Notes: a model not told the origin generated them from the letters alone. Shown: positions 15,693 to 24,173, counted from the first letter of the stretch. The stretch: 64,000 bases of DNA from Lachnospiraceae bacterium (GCA_910575255.1 CAJTEM010000016.1:1-64000); one strand, 5' to 3'. Numbers and translations are program-made.

Positions 15693-16115
15693 TTATCTCA
15701 GCAGCGCCATACTCCCTGTCAATTTGTTTACTTTCTTTTTCGCCCCGCAGATGGCAACCCCATAATACTTCAATTCTGTTTCCGAAACATCCTTCATCTT
15801 TTCAATAAACTCATCATAGGTCTTGCACCCCTGCGCAAGGTCTGAGAAATCCACCACCGCCAAGTCCGAAAACTCCGGCTCATACAGCTTTTCACGGATA
15901 GACTTGATCACCTCCGCATTGCCCTTTAAGATTGGCACCGGAAATTCTATAATCCCTAAATGCCCGTTGCCCGTCCTGTCATACACGTCTGCGCCTACAA
16001 CCTCCGGCATCTGCTTCCCCAGCGTGATGCCCATGATCGCCGCCGTGTTCGCTATGATGCCAAGCGGCAGGTTCTCGTCAATCACCATGACACATTTTTC
16101 ATTCTGTAAATCCAT
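15693..16115 (-). CDS. DUF2000 family protein
   Basis: 140 aa, no known reaction. Family features: V-I-D-E-N-L-P-L-G-I-I-A-N-T-A at the N-terminus, G-I-T-L-G, P-V-P-I-L-K-G and V-D-F-S-D-L-A-Q-G-C-K-T-Y-D-E-F. Related folds resemble peptidyl-tRNA hydrolase PTH2, so nucleotide or RNA binding is possible. Starts three bases after the gene upstream ends (GAGGAATAG then ATG), so the two are co-translated. Confidence 0.85.
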   Translation of the reverse strand: MDLQNEKCVMVIDENLPLGIIANTAAIMGITLGKQMPEVVGADVYDRTGNGHLGIIEFPVPILKGNAEVIKSIREKLYEPEFSDLAVVDFSDLAQGCKTYDEFIEKMKDVSETELKYYGVAICGAKKKVNKLTGSMALLR

Positions 16116-16118
16116 TTT

Positions 16119-16592
16119 CTATTCCTCTTTTCCGGAGGATTTCTCCTCCTGATTTTTCTGATAATGGCGGTAAAGATAGGCCCTACAAAAGCCCAGCCAC
16201 CCATACTGCTCCGGCAGGTCTCCGTCTGGCAGGAATAAAAGCCCCTGATGCTTTATCCCGACAGCCATCTCTCCCGCCATGACATATTCCGTCCCGTCGT
16301 TCCCGTTTTTCAGGAAAAGCCCGCCCTGCACACTCTCTTTCATGCACATTTTTCCGGCATCCCCTGTTAAACTGCATTCACCGACAACGCCGCATTTTTC
16401 CAGCCTGTACCCATTGTCCGTAAGGATGGAACTCAGATAATAATTGGTACGTTCCACAATGCGGAACACACACCCTGCCCCGCACTGGCGGCTGATCTCC
16501 TCACACCTGCGTATGTTCTCCGGGATATCCCTTTCCGAAAACTTGTAATACAGCGGATAGACCAAAAGCTGCCTTTCCATTCTTTTCAGCAC
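16119..16592 (-). CDS. Probable GNAT-like protein fragment, 157 aa
   Basis: Weakly assigned. The middle part, with V-E-R-T-N-Y-Y-L-S-S-I-L and N-G-Y-R-L-E-K-C-G-V-V-G, resembles the region of a GNAT acetyltransferase that is followed by its C-terminal half, but the acetyl-CoA loop (R/QxxGxG/A) is not visible. It may be a divergent member or a domain-swapped fragment. Start GTG 16592 or ATG 16580. Followed after three bases by the DUF2000 gene. Confidence 0.5.
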   Translation of the reverse strand: MLKRMERQLLVYPLYYKFSERDIPENIRRCEEISRQCGAGCVFRIVERTNYYLSSILTDNGYRLEKCGVVGECSLTGDAGKMCMKESVQGGLFLKNGNDGTEYVMAGEMAVGIKHQGLLFLPDGDLPEQYGWLGFCRAYLYRHYQKNQEEKSSGKEE

Positions 16593-16665
16593 TCATCCCT
16601 TACATACTTGCGTTTCCCTGTCAGGGAACAGGCTGATGATCTGCTCTTCCGTCCTTATCGCAGGC

Positions 16666-17565
16666 TCATTCACTGTTCCCACTCCCCTTCCCGTTATATT
16701 CAGAAAGGAAAAGCCCCGCAACCGCCAGGATCGTCCCCATAACGGAAACCCATGTCACCGGCTCCTTCAGTATTAACACGGAAGTCACCACCGTTATGAC
16801 GGGAACCATGTAAATATAGACGCTGGTCTTGACCGCACCAAGCACCTTTACCGCAAAGTTCCATGTGACAAAGCAGAGTGCGGACGCCCCCAGCCCAAGA
16901 TACAGGATATTGAGCAGATGCGTCACATCCGCAAACCGTTCCAGCCCGACTTCAAAATCGAAAAGGAATAGTGCCGGAACCATGAAAAGGATGCCATAAA
17001 AGAATGTCCGCCGCGTGGTGAGTATGACCGGGTAACCAAAGCTGCTGATTTTTCTTGTCAGTATGGAATAGCACGCCCACACAAAAGCCGCAAGGACTGC
17101 CAGCAAATCCCCCATCGGGTTCAGTTCCAGTTTAGAGCCGTTAAAGCTGATCAGCACAACACCCGCCATCGCCACCACAAAGCCTATGAAAAAATTTGCC
17201 CGCAGCTTCCCTTCTGATTTCAGGAACAGGCGTGACAGGATTGCCGTGAAAAACGGCGCAACCGAGATGATAATACCCACGTTGGACGCCATCGTATATG
17301 TAAGTGCGATATTCTCCAGCAGATAATATAAGCATATCCCGCACAAGCCCGCCAATACAAAAGTCAGCTCCTGCCTTCGCCCCACGCCTTTCATACGGTG
17401 CGGACAAACCAAAAATAATGCTGCAAAACCCATGACAAAGCGGAAGAACAGGATTTCCGCCGGCCTAAAATCCGTAAGCAGGACTTTGGTTGATATGAAT
17501 GTCGTCCCCCATATGATGATAGTGAACAGCGCCGCCAAATGCCCAGCTGATCTCCTATTCCCCAT
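16666..17565 (-). CDS. EamA-family (DMT) membrane transporter
   Basis: Ten-span drug/metabolite exporter, 299 aa from ATG 17565. Two EamA repeats: the first from I-I-W-G-T-T-F-I-S-T-K, the second after V-L-A-A-F-V-W-A-C-Y-S. Substrate unknown. The start overlaps the end of the araC gene by 11 bases, so the two are coupled and the AraC protein probably controls this exporter. Confidence 0.9.
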   Translation of the reverse strand: MGNRRSAGHLAALFTIIIWGTTFISTKVLLTDFRPAEILFFRFVMGFAALFLVCPHRMKGVGRRQELTFVLAGLCGICLYYLLENIALTYTMASNVGIIISVAPFFTAILSRLFLKSEGKLRANFFIGFVVAMAGVVLISFNGSKLELNPMGDLLAVLAAFVWACYSILTRKISSFGYPVILTTRRTFFYGILFMVPALFLFDFEVGLERFADVTHLLNILYLGLGASALCFVTWNFAVKVLGAVKTSVYIYMVPVITVVTSVLILKEPVTWVSVMGTILAVAGLFLSEYNGKGSGNSE

Positions 17566-18397
17566 ACTGCCCACCGTCCCCGTCTTTTTCTGAGAATATT
17601 TCGCGGTAAGTACCCGGCGCAAGCCCTATAAACTGGTTGAAGTAATTTGTAAAATGGCTCTGGTCTGAAAATCCCGTCTTGATTGCTGCCTCCACGGGAG
17701 GCACACCTTCCGATAACAGCTTTTTTGCCTCATTGATGCGGACTGTTTCAAGGTATCGGTACGGCGTGACTCCTTTTTCTTTCGTAAAGGCCCGCAGCAG
17801 CGTTGATTTGCTGAGTCCAGCGTGGTGGCAGATCTGGTCTAAATAAATGCGCTCCGTAAAATGCGCTGTCATGTATTCACAGGCTTTTTCAATCTCCTGC
17901 CTGCACTCCGGGATGCAGCGGTGGGAGGGCTTCCCGTAATTCTGGATAAGGTACGAAAGCAGGAACAGCAGAGTCTCCTCTTTCTTAAACTCCCCCGTCC
18001 CTTTCATGACCATCTCATGCAGCGGGCGCAGGTGGCAGGCTACCTCCTCATCGCAGATAACATTTCTTGAAAATCCCGGAAGCTCCCGTTTCCCCGTGAC
18101 CTCCTCCGCCAGATTGAGCATAACCTCCTTTGAAATGTTGAAGCCCCGGTAATCAAACGTCCCTTCATCACTCTGTACGCAGGCATGGCTGTCACCCGGA
18201 TTGAAGAGCACGATGCTGCCTTCTTCTATGGCATACTCCCTGTCACGGCAGGAAAGCACCCGCTCCCCTTTCTCCACAAATCCAATGACATAATGCTCAT
18301 GGAAATGGCTTGGAAAGGGCTGTACGATTCCCTCAAAGCGATATGCCTCCATCCTCAATTCATCATCATATACCACTGTCCTTATTTCTTTCTTCAT
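17555..18397 (-). CDS. AraC-family transcriptional regulator with cupin sensor
   Basis: 280 aa. N-terminal AraC_binding cupin (about 20-130; F-P-S-H-F-H-E-H-Y-V-I, N-P-G-D-S-H), C-terminal double HTH (about 180-275; I-Y-L-D-Q-I-C-H-H-A-G-L-S-K-S-T-L-L-R-A-F and the closing F-S-D-Q-S-H-F-T-N-Y-F). Start ATG 18397, chosen for the GGAGG six bases upstream; the open frame extends further without a ribosome site. Operon with the EamA transporter. Confidence 0.92.
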   Translation of the reverse strand: MKKEIRTVVYDDELRMEAYRFEGIVQPFPSHFHEHYVIGFVEKGERVLSCRDREYAIEEGSIVLFNPGDSHACVQSDEGTFDYRGFNISKEVMLNLAEEVTGKRELPGFSRNVICDEEVACHLRPLHEMVMKGTGEFKKEETLLFLLSYLIQNYGKPSHRCIPECRQEIEKACEYMTAHFTERIYLDQICHHAGLSKSTLLRAFTKEKGVTPYRYLETVRINEAKKLLSEGVPPVEAAIKTGFSDQSHFTNYFNQFIGLAPGTYREIFSEKDGDGGQYGE

Positions 18398-18625
18398 GTG
18401 GATTACCTCCGAATTTTTGAATTTGTCAAGAGCCATTTTACCTCTTATTTTTTTCTGCGTCTTGTAAAATATCTTCATTTTTCAGATTTATCGGTTCTAT
18501 TTCCTGCGGAAATTATCTGATCTTTTCAAGCGATTTCTGCAAAAATCAACCGCCGCATATGGCGGTTTTCCATAGCGACGGTCTCCTTTAAAACAGTTAC
18601 TGCATTCTTTATAATTACCTATTTT

Positions 18626-18877
18626 TCACATACGCTGCTGATTATGTGATGAATTTCCTGCATAGGGAAACAGCGGGAATTCCGGGGCATCCCGGAAGAA
18701 ATCCCCGTAAGACACCGGCCTTTCCAGTATCCCTTCCGGTTCCGTCTGGCTGTACCCGGTAAGCCACCGGGCCACCTCGTCAACCTCCTGTCTTGTCCGT
18801 CCTTTTTTCTCCGCCTTGCTCACAAGCAGATGATACACTTTTGAAAAATCCATCTGATATACTTTCTCATTTCCCAT
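18626..18877 (-). pseudogene. DUF2200 family protein, frameshifted and truncated
   Basis: DUF2200 proteins are small (about 115 aa) with unknown function. The N-terminal K-V-Y-Q-M-D-F-S-K-V-Y and G-R-T-R-Q-E-V-D-E-V-A-R-W-L-T-G-Y blocks are intact. After D-A-P-E the frame leaves the family sequence; shifting by one base gives P-M-Q-E-I-H-H-I-I-S-S-V-C, which resembles the family's I-x-G-V-x-C-G stretch, and then everything downstream is missing. Start ATG 18877. Confidence 0.7.
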
Positions 18878-18931
18878 AAGATACACCCCATGATCCATAT
18901 TTCTGACACCGCTTCTGCCGCCCCGGCTGGT

Positions 18932-19311
18932 TCAGCGCTTACCGGCCGAAAAGGCCGCCGCTTCCTTCACCCACCCGATCAGCTCATCATCAACCTCCCC
19001 TGTCCCGGAGAGCAGGACATGATGGGTCCAGCGTCCGGAGTACGGCTCCACCGCCGCATCTATGCGCGGGGACCGGGCACGGTATCCAAGCCCAAAGGTC
19101 ACAACAATATAAACCTCCGGCCGCTCCTTCGCTTTCCGCACCGGCAGGAAGGAAACAAAAGCAAAATGATGTCTGTTGGAAAAGCAATCTGCGTTTTCTG
19201 TACCTTTACCTTCACGTCCTCCACTGCGGACAAAACTTTTTGTTCAAAAGCCTCATACAGCGGCAGTGCTTCCGGCTTCCTGTCAAAAAAATATAATACA
19301 TCCTGGTCCAT
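18932..19311 (-). pseudogene. DUF5655 domain protein, one-base frameshift
   Basis: Reads from ATG 19311 (M-D-Q-D-V-L-Y-F) to the stop at 18932 if one T is added to the TTTT run near 19177. The joined protein (about 126 aa) has V-K-V-Q-K-T-Q-I-A-F, R-K-A-K, V-T-F-G-L-G-Y and V-E-P-Y-x-x-R-W-T-H-H-V, which fits DUF5655 proteins; function unknown. The deletion is in a homopolymer, so a sequencing error is possible. Confidence 0.75.
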
Positions 19312-19340
19312 TCCCTGCGCCTTCCAAATATTTCTTACTT

Positions 19341-19751
19341 TTATGGATGATTCCCTGTCTCATAACACCATCCGGCAATATCAGAGATCAATCCTGCCGG
19401 GACCTCCCTGCTGTACGGAAGCTGTATGGTCCCTTTGCTGGTCTTATAGTCTTTCAGCCGTTCGGAAAATTCCCGGACAGCCTCCGGCCCCGGATACAGC
19501 CCCACATGGTTCTTAAACCCGGCGAACTGGATAATGTTATGCCCTTTCCAATAAGCCGGCATGCTCCATGAGATCCGTTCCTCCGCCTCCGGCAGCGCCG
19601 CACGCAGCGCATCCCTCACTTCTTTCAGATACTGCCGTACTTCTTCCGGCTGTGCCGCGATATATTCCTCAACCGTCTCCGGCGCTTTCCCGCAGTAATG
19701 CCCCTGTTCCTGTCTCTTAAAAGTACACCCGCATTTCGGACATGTCCACAC
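19341..19751 (-). CDS. DUF1801 family protein with N-terminal zinc ribbon
   Basis: 136 aa. Residues 1-20 carry C-P-K-C and later H-Y-C-G, a small zinc-finger-like lead. Then the DUF1801 (YdhG-like) core: Y-L-K-E-V-R-D-A-L-R-A-A-L-P-E-A-E-E-R-I-S-W and M-P-A-Y-W, K-N-H-V-G-L-Y-P-G, and K-G-T-I-Q-L-P-Y. Fold related to the iron chaperone frataxin/Fra family; role unknown. GTG start at 19751, with GGAGGG upstream. Confidence 0.85.
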   Translation of the reverse strand: MWTCPKCGCTFKRQEQGHYCGKAPETVEEYIAAQPEEVRQYLKEVRDALRAALPEAEERISWSMPAYWKGHNIIQFAGFKNHVGLYPGPEAVREFSERLKDYKTSKGTIQLPYSREVPAGLISDIAGWCYETGNHP

Positions 19752-19765
19752 CGTCCATCCCTCCT

Positions 19766-20062
19766 TTATTCCCGTACCCTGACTTTCACCCAGACACTGT
19801 CCCCCGGCTGTTTCCCTATCCGGGAACGGATATCTTTCCGCACGCCTATGGTATAGCAGACGCTCCCGTCAGCGTTCCTTACCCCCATATTTACAATGCT
19901 GCCATCATACGGCTCCCCGTCAAACGTGGCATGCACCTTCACCCGTCCCCGTCCAAACTCTTTCCTGATATCATAAGGAAAAAGAACATAAGCGCCGCCG
20001 GTCTCCCCGGCTTCATAGATCAGGGACTCATATTCATACACTTTACCATCCACTGCCTTCAC
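19766..20062 (-). CDS. DUF1905 domain protein
   Basis: About 98 aa beta-barrel protein of unknown function. Y-E-Y-E-S-L-I-Y, then G-A-Y-V-L-F-P-Y-D-I-R-K-E-F-G-R-G-R-V-K-V, then V-H-A-T-F-D-G-E-P-Y, G-V-R-K-D-I-R-S-R-I-G-K and P-G-D-S-V. The start is uncertain: GTG 20062 fits family length; the frame is open further upstream into the XRE gene region. DUF1905 and DUF1801 proteins are often neighbours or fused, as here. Confidence 0.8.
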   Translation of the reverse strand: MKAVDGKVYEYESLIYEAGETGGAYVLFPYDIRKEFGRGRVKVHATFDGEPYDGSIVNMGVRNADGSVCYTIGVRKDIRSRIGKQPGDSVWVKVRVRE

Positions 20063-20147
20063 CCCGTCCAGTCTTTTTCCTACAGTATACCATGGAATCC
20101 GCCAGACTTCCCAAAAAATCCATTCCAAAATTCTTTCAGGCTTAAGG

Positions 20148-20729
20148 TCATACCATCGTCTTAAACATTCCGTGCCTGTTGCAATACGCATAGATGATCC
20201 CATGTCCCTTTTTCCTGAACCGCACGGATATCCCCTGCTCCGGATACAGCTTCACCAGATCCAGTGCATCCGATGTCACATAAGCGATAAAAGAAATATA
20301 GTGCCCTTTCTCCATGGGATGGCTGACCGTCACAGAATGCTCATTGTCCACCGTCTCAACGCAGATGCAGTGCCCGTCCCCGTCTTTTTCAGCTTCCGCT
20401 TCCGGCAGGGTGATCCCGCAGCATGAAAAAGCGCCATGCCCCACGGATGTGATGATATTCCCGCAGACCGGGCAGACGTAAAAACACATCTTCCGCATAT
20501 TCGCCGACTGGTTCCCGTTTTCCCTGAGATCGCCTGTCAGCAGTTCTGCGATTGAGACGCCCAGCGCTCTGGCCAGTTCCTCAATGATGCCGATATCCGG
20601 AAGCCCTTTTCCCGTTTCCCATTTTGACACTGTCTTATCACTCACTCCGATCTTTTCCGAAAGTTCTTTCTGCGTGATCTTCCTTTTTTCCCTTAATTCC
20701 TTTATTGTCCTTCCTGTTACATAACCCAT
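20148..20729 (-). CDS. XRE regulator fused to a desulfoferrodoxin-like domain
   Basis: 193 aa. HTH_3 at residues 5-60 (L-S-E-K-I-G-V-S-D-K-T-V-S-K-W-E-T-G-K). Then C-P-V-C-G-N and a Cys pair (C-C-G), followed by a superoxide-reductase-like core: E-H-S-V-T-V-S-H-P-M, G-H-Y-I-S-F-I and near the end A-Y-C-N-R-H-G. The four His and one Cys ligands of the catalytic iron site of desulfoferrodoxin appear to be present (H, H of HP, H of GHY, and C-N-R-H). The protein could sense superoxide or iron and regulate transcription. Start ATG 20729. No obvious target beside the DUF1905 gene. Confidence 0.8.
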   Translation of the reverse strand: MGYVTGRTIKELREKRKITQKELSEKIGVSDKTVSKWETGKGLPDIGIIEELARALGVSIAELLTGDLRENGNQSANMRKMCFYVCPVCGNIITSVGHGAFSCCGITLPEAEAEKDGDGHCICVETVDNEHSVTVSHPMEKGHYISFIAYVTSDALDLVKLYPEQGISVRFRKKGHGIIYAYCNRHGMFKTMV

Positions 20730-21227
20730 CTTCAAGTACCTCTCTTTCCGAATATAAACATATTCTACCGCCCGCTTCCCATCTGCGCAACCTACGGACC
20801 GTAGAGTCCTTTCCATGGGCCATGATATACATTCAGGAATCCAAATCCAAATTCCCCACTGAGTCTGCCATACAACACAAAAGAAAAGTATCTGCTAAAA
20901 GATGCGTTTTTTACACCAAGATCAATCCTTATAAAATTTCTGCCAAACTCATACGCTTCCGGCAGATACCCCGCTCTGTTTAACTCATAGAAAAACCGGA
21001 TCAGAATTATATCCCAAATACCTTATCATATTCTATGATCCCATTCAATTTATCTGTATTTCCATTAAAACACACTGCCATAAAATTTTCATCCTCCACT
21101 TTAAAAGGGGCTTCCCGAGTTTGCCACTTGCTAAATAAAATCAAATAAAAAATTTCCTTATTTTGCAAGTTTTTCCTTGCTTTTTTAATTAGTTATTTTG
21201 TACAAAAATGATATAATTCATCTACAG
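20730..21227. other. Gene-poor stretch with protein debris
   Basis: No intact gene. On the minus strand 21007-21121 encodes a 36-residue C-terminal piece with F-M-A-V-C-F-N-G-N-T-D-K-L ending in a stop, and 20850-21000 reads as another degraded coding piece. The right part (21130-21225) is very AT-rich and may hold a promoter (TATAAT near 21208). Confidence 0.4.
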
Positions 21228-21575
21228 TCAAAAAGCAACAGCACATTGAAAACTGAATGACCCGTAACTACCGGAAACCCGAAGCCTGGAGGAATCCAGA
21301 ACTATCAGGACTTCGATCCCCCTGCTGTTCTTTTCCTCCAGGAACAGATCCAGTCCAGGTCTCTCTGATCCTGCCGTTTCCCCCGTATCGCTGGAACTGC
21401 CTGCGATCTCCACCCGGAGCTGTTCTCCATAGGTGTTCAGCTGCTCATATTGCTTCTTTAAGGTACCATGGCTGTCCTCCGGCGCATCGATACGGGTATA
21501 GATCCATGCTTTCTTCTTTCTGTCATCCATACTTCTCTTCCTCTCTGTCTGCTTCTTCGCCCTGTTCTGACTCAT
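21228..21575 (-). CDS. Serine-recombinase-like N-terminal fragment, 115 aa
   Basis: A-W-I-Y-T-R-I-D-A-P, then Q-Y-E-Q-L-N-T-Y, G-L-D-L-F-L-E-E and V-L-I-V-L-D-S-S-R-L-R resemble the catalytic resolvase domain (normally YxRVS...QxxxL). The nucleophile Ser of the R-V-S motif is replaced (R-I-D), so it is unlikely to be active. It ends early and lacks the large recombinase part. Its ATG overlaps the mazF stop by four bases (ATGA), so it is translated with the toxin gene. Confidence 0.55.
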   Translation of the reverse strand: MSQNRAKKQTERKRSMDDRKKKAWIYTRIDAPEDSHGTLKKQYEQLNTYGEQLRVEIAGSSSDTGETAGSERPGLDLFLEEKNSRGIEVLIVLDSSRLRVSGSYGSFSFQCAVAF

Positions 21576-21973
21576 TTTTTCATAGCTGCCGTATCTGCAG
21601 CTGTTTTTTCCCTCTGGATATTTTTCATCCCCAGACTGACGATCAGCCCCCTGTCCACTGCCGCCAGGATTGCTTTATCCAGGCAGCCTATGTATTCACG
21701 CAGCCGTTTCTGATCCATGGTCCGTACCTGTTCCAGCAAGATCATGGAATCCTGATGCAGTCCGTGAAACTGTCTGTCTATATGGATATGAGTGGGGATC
21801 GGATGCTTTCCGTCCCGGCTGGTGATCGCTGCCGCTATGGTAGTTGGACTGAACTGGTTCCCTGTGTTATTCTGCAGAATCACCACCGGACGAATGCCGC
21901 CCTGCTCACAGCCAACTACCGGCCTTAAGTCAGCATAGTAGATATCTCCAGGCCTGATTTTTCTTCCTGCCAT
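21572..21973 (-). CDS. MazF/PemK-family mRNA interferase
   Basis: 133 aa endoribonuclease toxin. R-P-G-D-I-Y-Y-A-D-L-R-P-V-V-G-C-E-Q-G-G-I-R-P-V-V-I-L-Q-N, then T-T-I-A-A-A-I-T-S and R-T-M-D-Q-K-R-L. The catalytic Arg of G-x-R-P and the Thr in S-P-T-T are in place. No MazE-like antitoxin gene is seen upstream; in Firmicutes a MazF in this sort of context often occurs without one in recombination/repair cassettes. AGGAGG ribosome site. Confidence 0.9.
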   Translation of the reverse strand: MAGRKIRPGDIYYADLRPVVGCEQGGIRPVVILQNNTGNQFSPTTIAAAITSRDGKHPIPTHIHIDRQFHGLHQDSMILLEQVRTMDQKRLREYIGCLDKAILAAVDRGLIVSLGMKNIQREKTAADTAAMKK

Positions 21974-22614
21974 TCCTGCCTTTCCTCCTTTCTGTCAGCA
22001 AAACGACATTTCCTGTTCTTTCTTTATAAAAGCAGCGGCCTGAAATACAGACCGCCGCCTGTCATACTTCATAAACGCACACATCTGTGTACGCAGGTTA
22101 TCCGCCTTACAGCGGATTGCCTTTCCTCACATGAAAAATCGTGCTTGTTCTTCATTTTCATGTTTCGTCTGCCCCTATTCGACACTACTTCCCGGAGCCT
22201 GGGCAGTCAGTTACAACCGGCTTTGGCAGGCCGTCATGGAAATCGAACCCCGGCCAGGATCTCTGGCCGCCGCCCTCATTGCGGTTCCCTTCCTAAAAAG
22301 GGGCTGTGACTGGACGGAAGTATCATTATAGGCTGTACAGGTCATTGCGGTATGCCCCGGCCATGGGGCATTTTCAGGACGGACAGTTCCCGCTCTGCAC
22401 CTTTGATGTCATCTTATTGACAGACACTCTGACTGCCTGCAGGTGGTCCTGGCGTGTCCTCCTTCGCCGCTTCGCGCTTTTCGCGCTGCATAAGCTAACG
22501 TATTGTAACTGCTGGATATGACCGCCTGGGGCGGTATTTTTCAAAGGACAGAGAAGGGAATTTTATCCCCTTCACTTATTTCCACGTTGGGAGAGAGGTT
22601 TGAGAACCAAAAAA
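21974..22614. other. Gene-free 640-bp stretch
   Basis: No ORF with coding character on either strand. Base composition is mixed. GCTTGTTCTTCATTTT at 22143-22158 is an exact inverted copy of 23084-23099. Several hairpin-capable spots (for example the CGCTT/AAGC-type repeats near 22470-22490) could mark a non-coding RNA, but nothing matches a class I know. Confidence 0.4.
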
Positions 22615-22953
22615 TCAAAATTTCTCTAAAAACTTTTTCAGCTTTCCCAAAATCTTATGGCGGCGCTTGTTCACGGCCTTCTGGGAGAACCCCAGTTCTT
22701 CCGCCGGCTCCCTCTCACTCCTGTCCATAAAAAACAGCTGGATGATCAGATACTGTTCCTCTTCTTCCAGGTTCCGGATGGCCTCATGGAGCTGCTTTCG
22801 CAGTATCTTTCTAAGTACGATGTTTTCCACATCCGCCTGCTCATCTGCCAGCAGGTTATGTTCTTCCAGCAGGCGCTCATAGGAATCCTCCCGGCTCGGT
22901 ATCACCCGGATCTCCTGTGCATCCTGGTCAATGATGGTCTGCTCTGCCTTCAT
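22615..22953 (-). CDS. Sigma-70 region-4-like small regulator, 112 aa
   Basis: Helical protein whose C-terminal half is a sigma-70 region 4 type helix-turn-helix: L-E-E-E-E-Q-Y-L-I-I-Q-L-F-F, S-E-R-E-P-A-E-E-L-G-F-S-Q-K-A-V-N-K-R-R and a Lys-rich end. No region 2, so not a stand-alone sigma factor. Such genes are common in Tn916/Tn1549-type elements, where they control element genes. Overlaps the 46-aa gene upstream by 26 bases. Confidence 0.8.
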   Translation of the reverse strand: MKAEQTIIDQDAQEIRVIPSREDSYERLLEEHNLLADEQADVENIVLRKILRKQLHEAIRNLEEEEQYLIIQLFFMDRSEREPAEELGFSQKAVNKRRHKILGKLKKFLEKF

Positions 22954-23068
22954 ACTGCATTTTTCTCTCTGTTTCCTTCAATACTTCGATCACTTCTTCG
23001 CTGGCCTCCGGATACATTTTCCGGAAGTCCGGCAGTCTGCCTGGCTTTGCCATAGGCTTGTCCTTCAT
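22928..23068 (-). CDS. Small conserved protein, 46 aa, upstream of the sigma-like gene
   Basis: Too short for usual gene calling. M-K-D-K-P-M-A-K-P-G-R-L-P-D-F-R-K-M-Y, then E-E-V-I-E-V-L-K-E-T-E-R-K-M. I have seen the pattern L-P-D-F-R-K-x-Y-P-E before such sigma-like genes in Clostridia. The start codon and ribosome site lie in the stem of a 17-bp hairpin (23055-23071 with 23084-23100, one mismatch), so translation may be controlled by RNA folding. Confidence 0.6.
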   Translation of the reverse strand: MKDKPMAKPGRLPDFRKMYPEASEEVIEVLKETERKMQYEGRADHH

Positions 23069-23100
23069 TTTCTTTAAATTTCAAAAATGAAGAACAAGCC
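23055..23100 (-). promoter_or_regulatory. Hairpin covering the start of the 46-aa gene
   Basis: 17-base arms 23055-23071 and 23084-23100 with one mismatch and a 12-base loop. The ATG (23066-23068, minus strand) lies in the stem. It could hide the start from ribosomes. Confidence 0.45.
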
Positions 23101-23237
23101 GGGCGGGGAACGGCACCCTGGGGTACAGGCCTCGTAACAGAAAAAACACAGAAAGATTGATACATCCCTCTGCGTTTCATCTTTTTGTTCCTGTATATGA
23201 TGTCCTATTAGTTCATATTGCAGACCGCAAAATCCCT

Positions 23238-24173
23238 TCACCAAACTACTGATTTTTTTGGCCGTTTGCTCCCAAAATCACATTTTTTCCTTCTTTGTAG
23301 CCTTAAATCATTACAGCTCTTTGCATCCGTATCCCCATATACGGCTTCAGAACAAATACGCCTGTCTTTTCGCCAACAGGGATGAACTACACCCATGGTT
23401 TGCGTTACAGCCAATAAAAAATCCTCCCTGCCGGAAAAGACCGGGCCGTCCCTGCAAACCCGCAGGTACTGCCAGTCCTTCTCCCCCGGCTTCTGTATCT
23501 TTACTGCACATCCAAGACATGCGCCTATGCCGCAGGCCATCCGTTCCTCCATGGATACCTGAACCGGGATGCCCTGCCTTTCTGCCCATTCTGCCACGGC
23601 CTGCAGCATTTGCCGGGGACCACAGGCATATACCCTGTCCGCCAGAGGCGCGATGGCCTCCACAAGCTCCAGCACCGTCCCGCAAAAGCCGCCATTCCCG
23701 GTCTGGCTCGCCACATGAACCCTACGGCCCTGCCCCCGGAAGTTCCCGGTCATGAACGGGACATCCGCATAACCCAGAAAAACCTCCGCCTCTCCCGGAA
23801 TCCTTTTGGAAAGCTCCAGAAGGGGAGGAATCCCCAGGCCGCCGCCGATGATGACGCTCCGCTCCCCTGCCTCCGGCAGCGTGAACCCGTTCCCCAGAGG
23901 CCCCATGAGCCGTACCGTATCATTATCCCGCAGCCGGGAGAACTGCTCCGTGCCCTTCCCCACCACCCGGTACACTACTTCCACGCTTTCCCCATGGATG
24001 GCCGCCAAGCTGATCGGGCGTGCCAGCAGGTTTCTCTCATCCGGCGGGTACATCTGGATGAACTGCCCCGGTCTGGCACTATGGGCGATTTCAGGCGCTT
24101 CCAGTTCCATTTTCCATATTCCGGGCATGAGCTCCTTCTGGTTCCTTATAGCAGCCTTGCAATAGGTATTCAT
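23238..24173 (-). CDS. pyrK: Dihydroorotate dehydrogenase electron-transfer subunit, altered C-terminus
   Basis: Carries electrons from NADH through FAD and a 2Fe-2S cluster to PyrD in pyrimidine synthesis. FAD domain with A-R-P-I-S-L-A and G-K-G-T-E, NAD domain with V-I-I-G-G-G-L-G-I-P-P-L and Y-A-C-G-P, and the 2Fe-2S loop C-G-I-G-A-C-L-G-C with a later V-C-R-D-G-P-V-F. Normal proteins end a few residues after G-P-V-F; here about 60 extra residues of Lys/Arg-rich, non-family sequence follow, so the true end was replaced. PyrD is missing downstream; a pyrD start is found at 32680-32757. Starts with an ATGA overlap with nudC. Confidence 0.85.
   Translation of the reverse strand: MNTYCKAAIRNQKELMPGIWKMELEAPEIAHSARPGQFIQMYPPDERNLLARPISLAAIHGESVEVVYRVVGKGTEQFSRLRDNDTVRLMGPLGNGFTLPEAGERSVIIGGGLGIPPLLELSKRIPGEAEVFLGYADVPFMTGNFRGQGRRVHVASQTGNGGFCGTVLELVEAIAPLADRVYACGPRQMLQAVAEWAERQGIPVQVSMEERMACGIGACLGCAVKIQKPGEKDWQYLRVCRDGPVFSGREDFLLAVTQTMGVVHPCWRKDRRICSEAVYGDTDAKSCNDLRLQRRKKCDFGSKRPKKSVVW

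Noticed and set aside
21572-21973. Complete mazEF toxin-antitoxin pair
   Set aside because: Only the MazF gene is present; no antitoxin ORF lies immediately upstream.
22131-22521. Small plus-strand proteins in the gap before the sigma-like gene
   Set aside because: No ribosome sites and composition unlike coding DNA; treated as gene-free.
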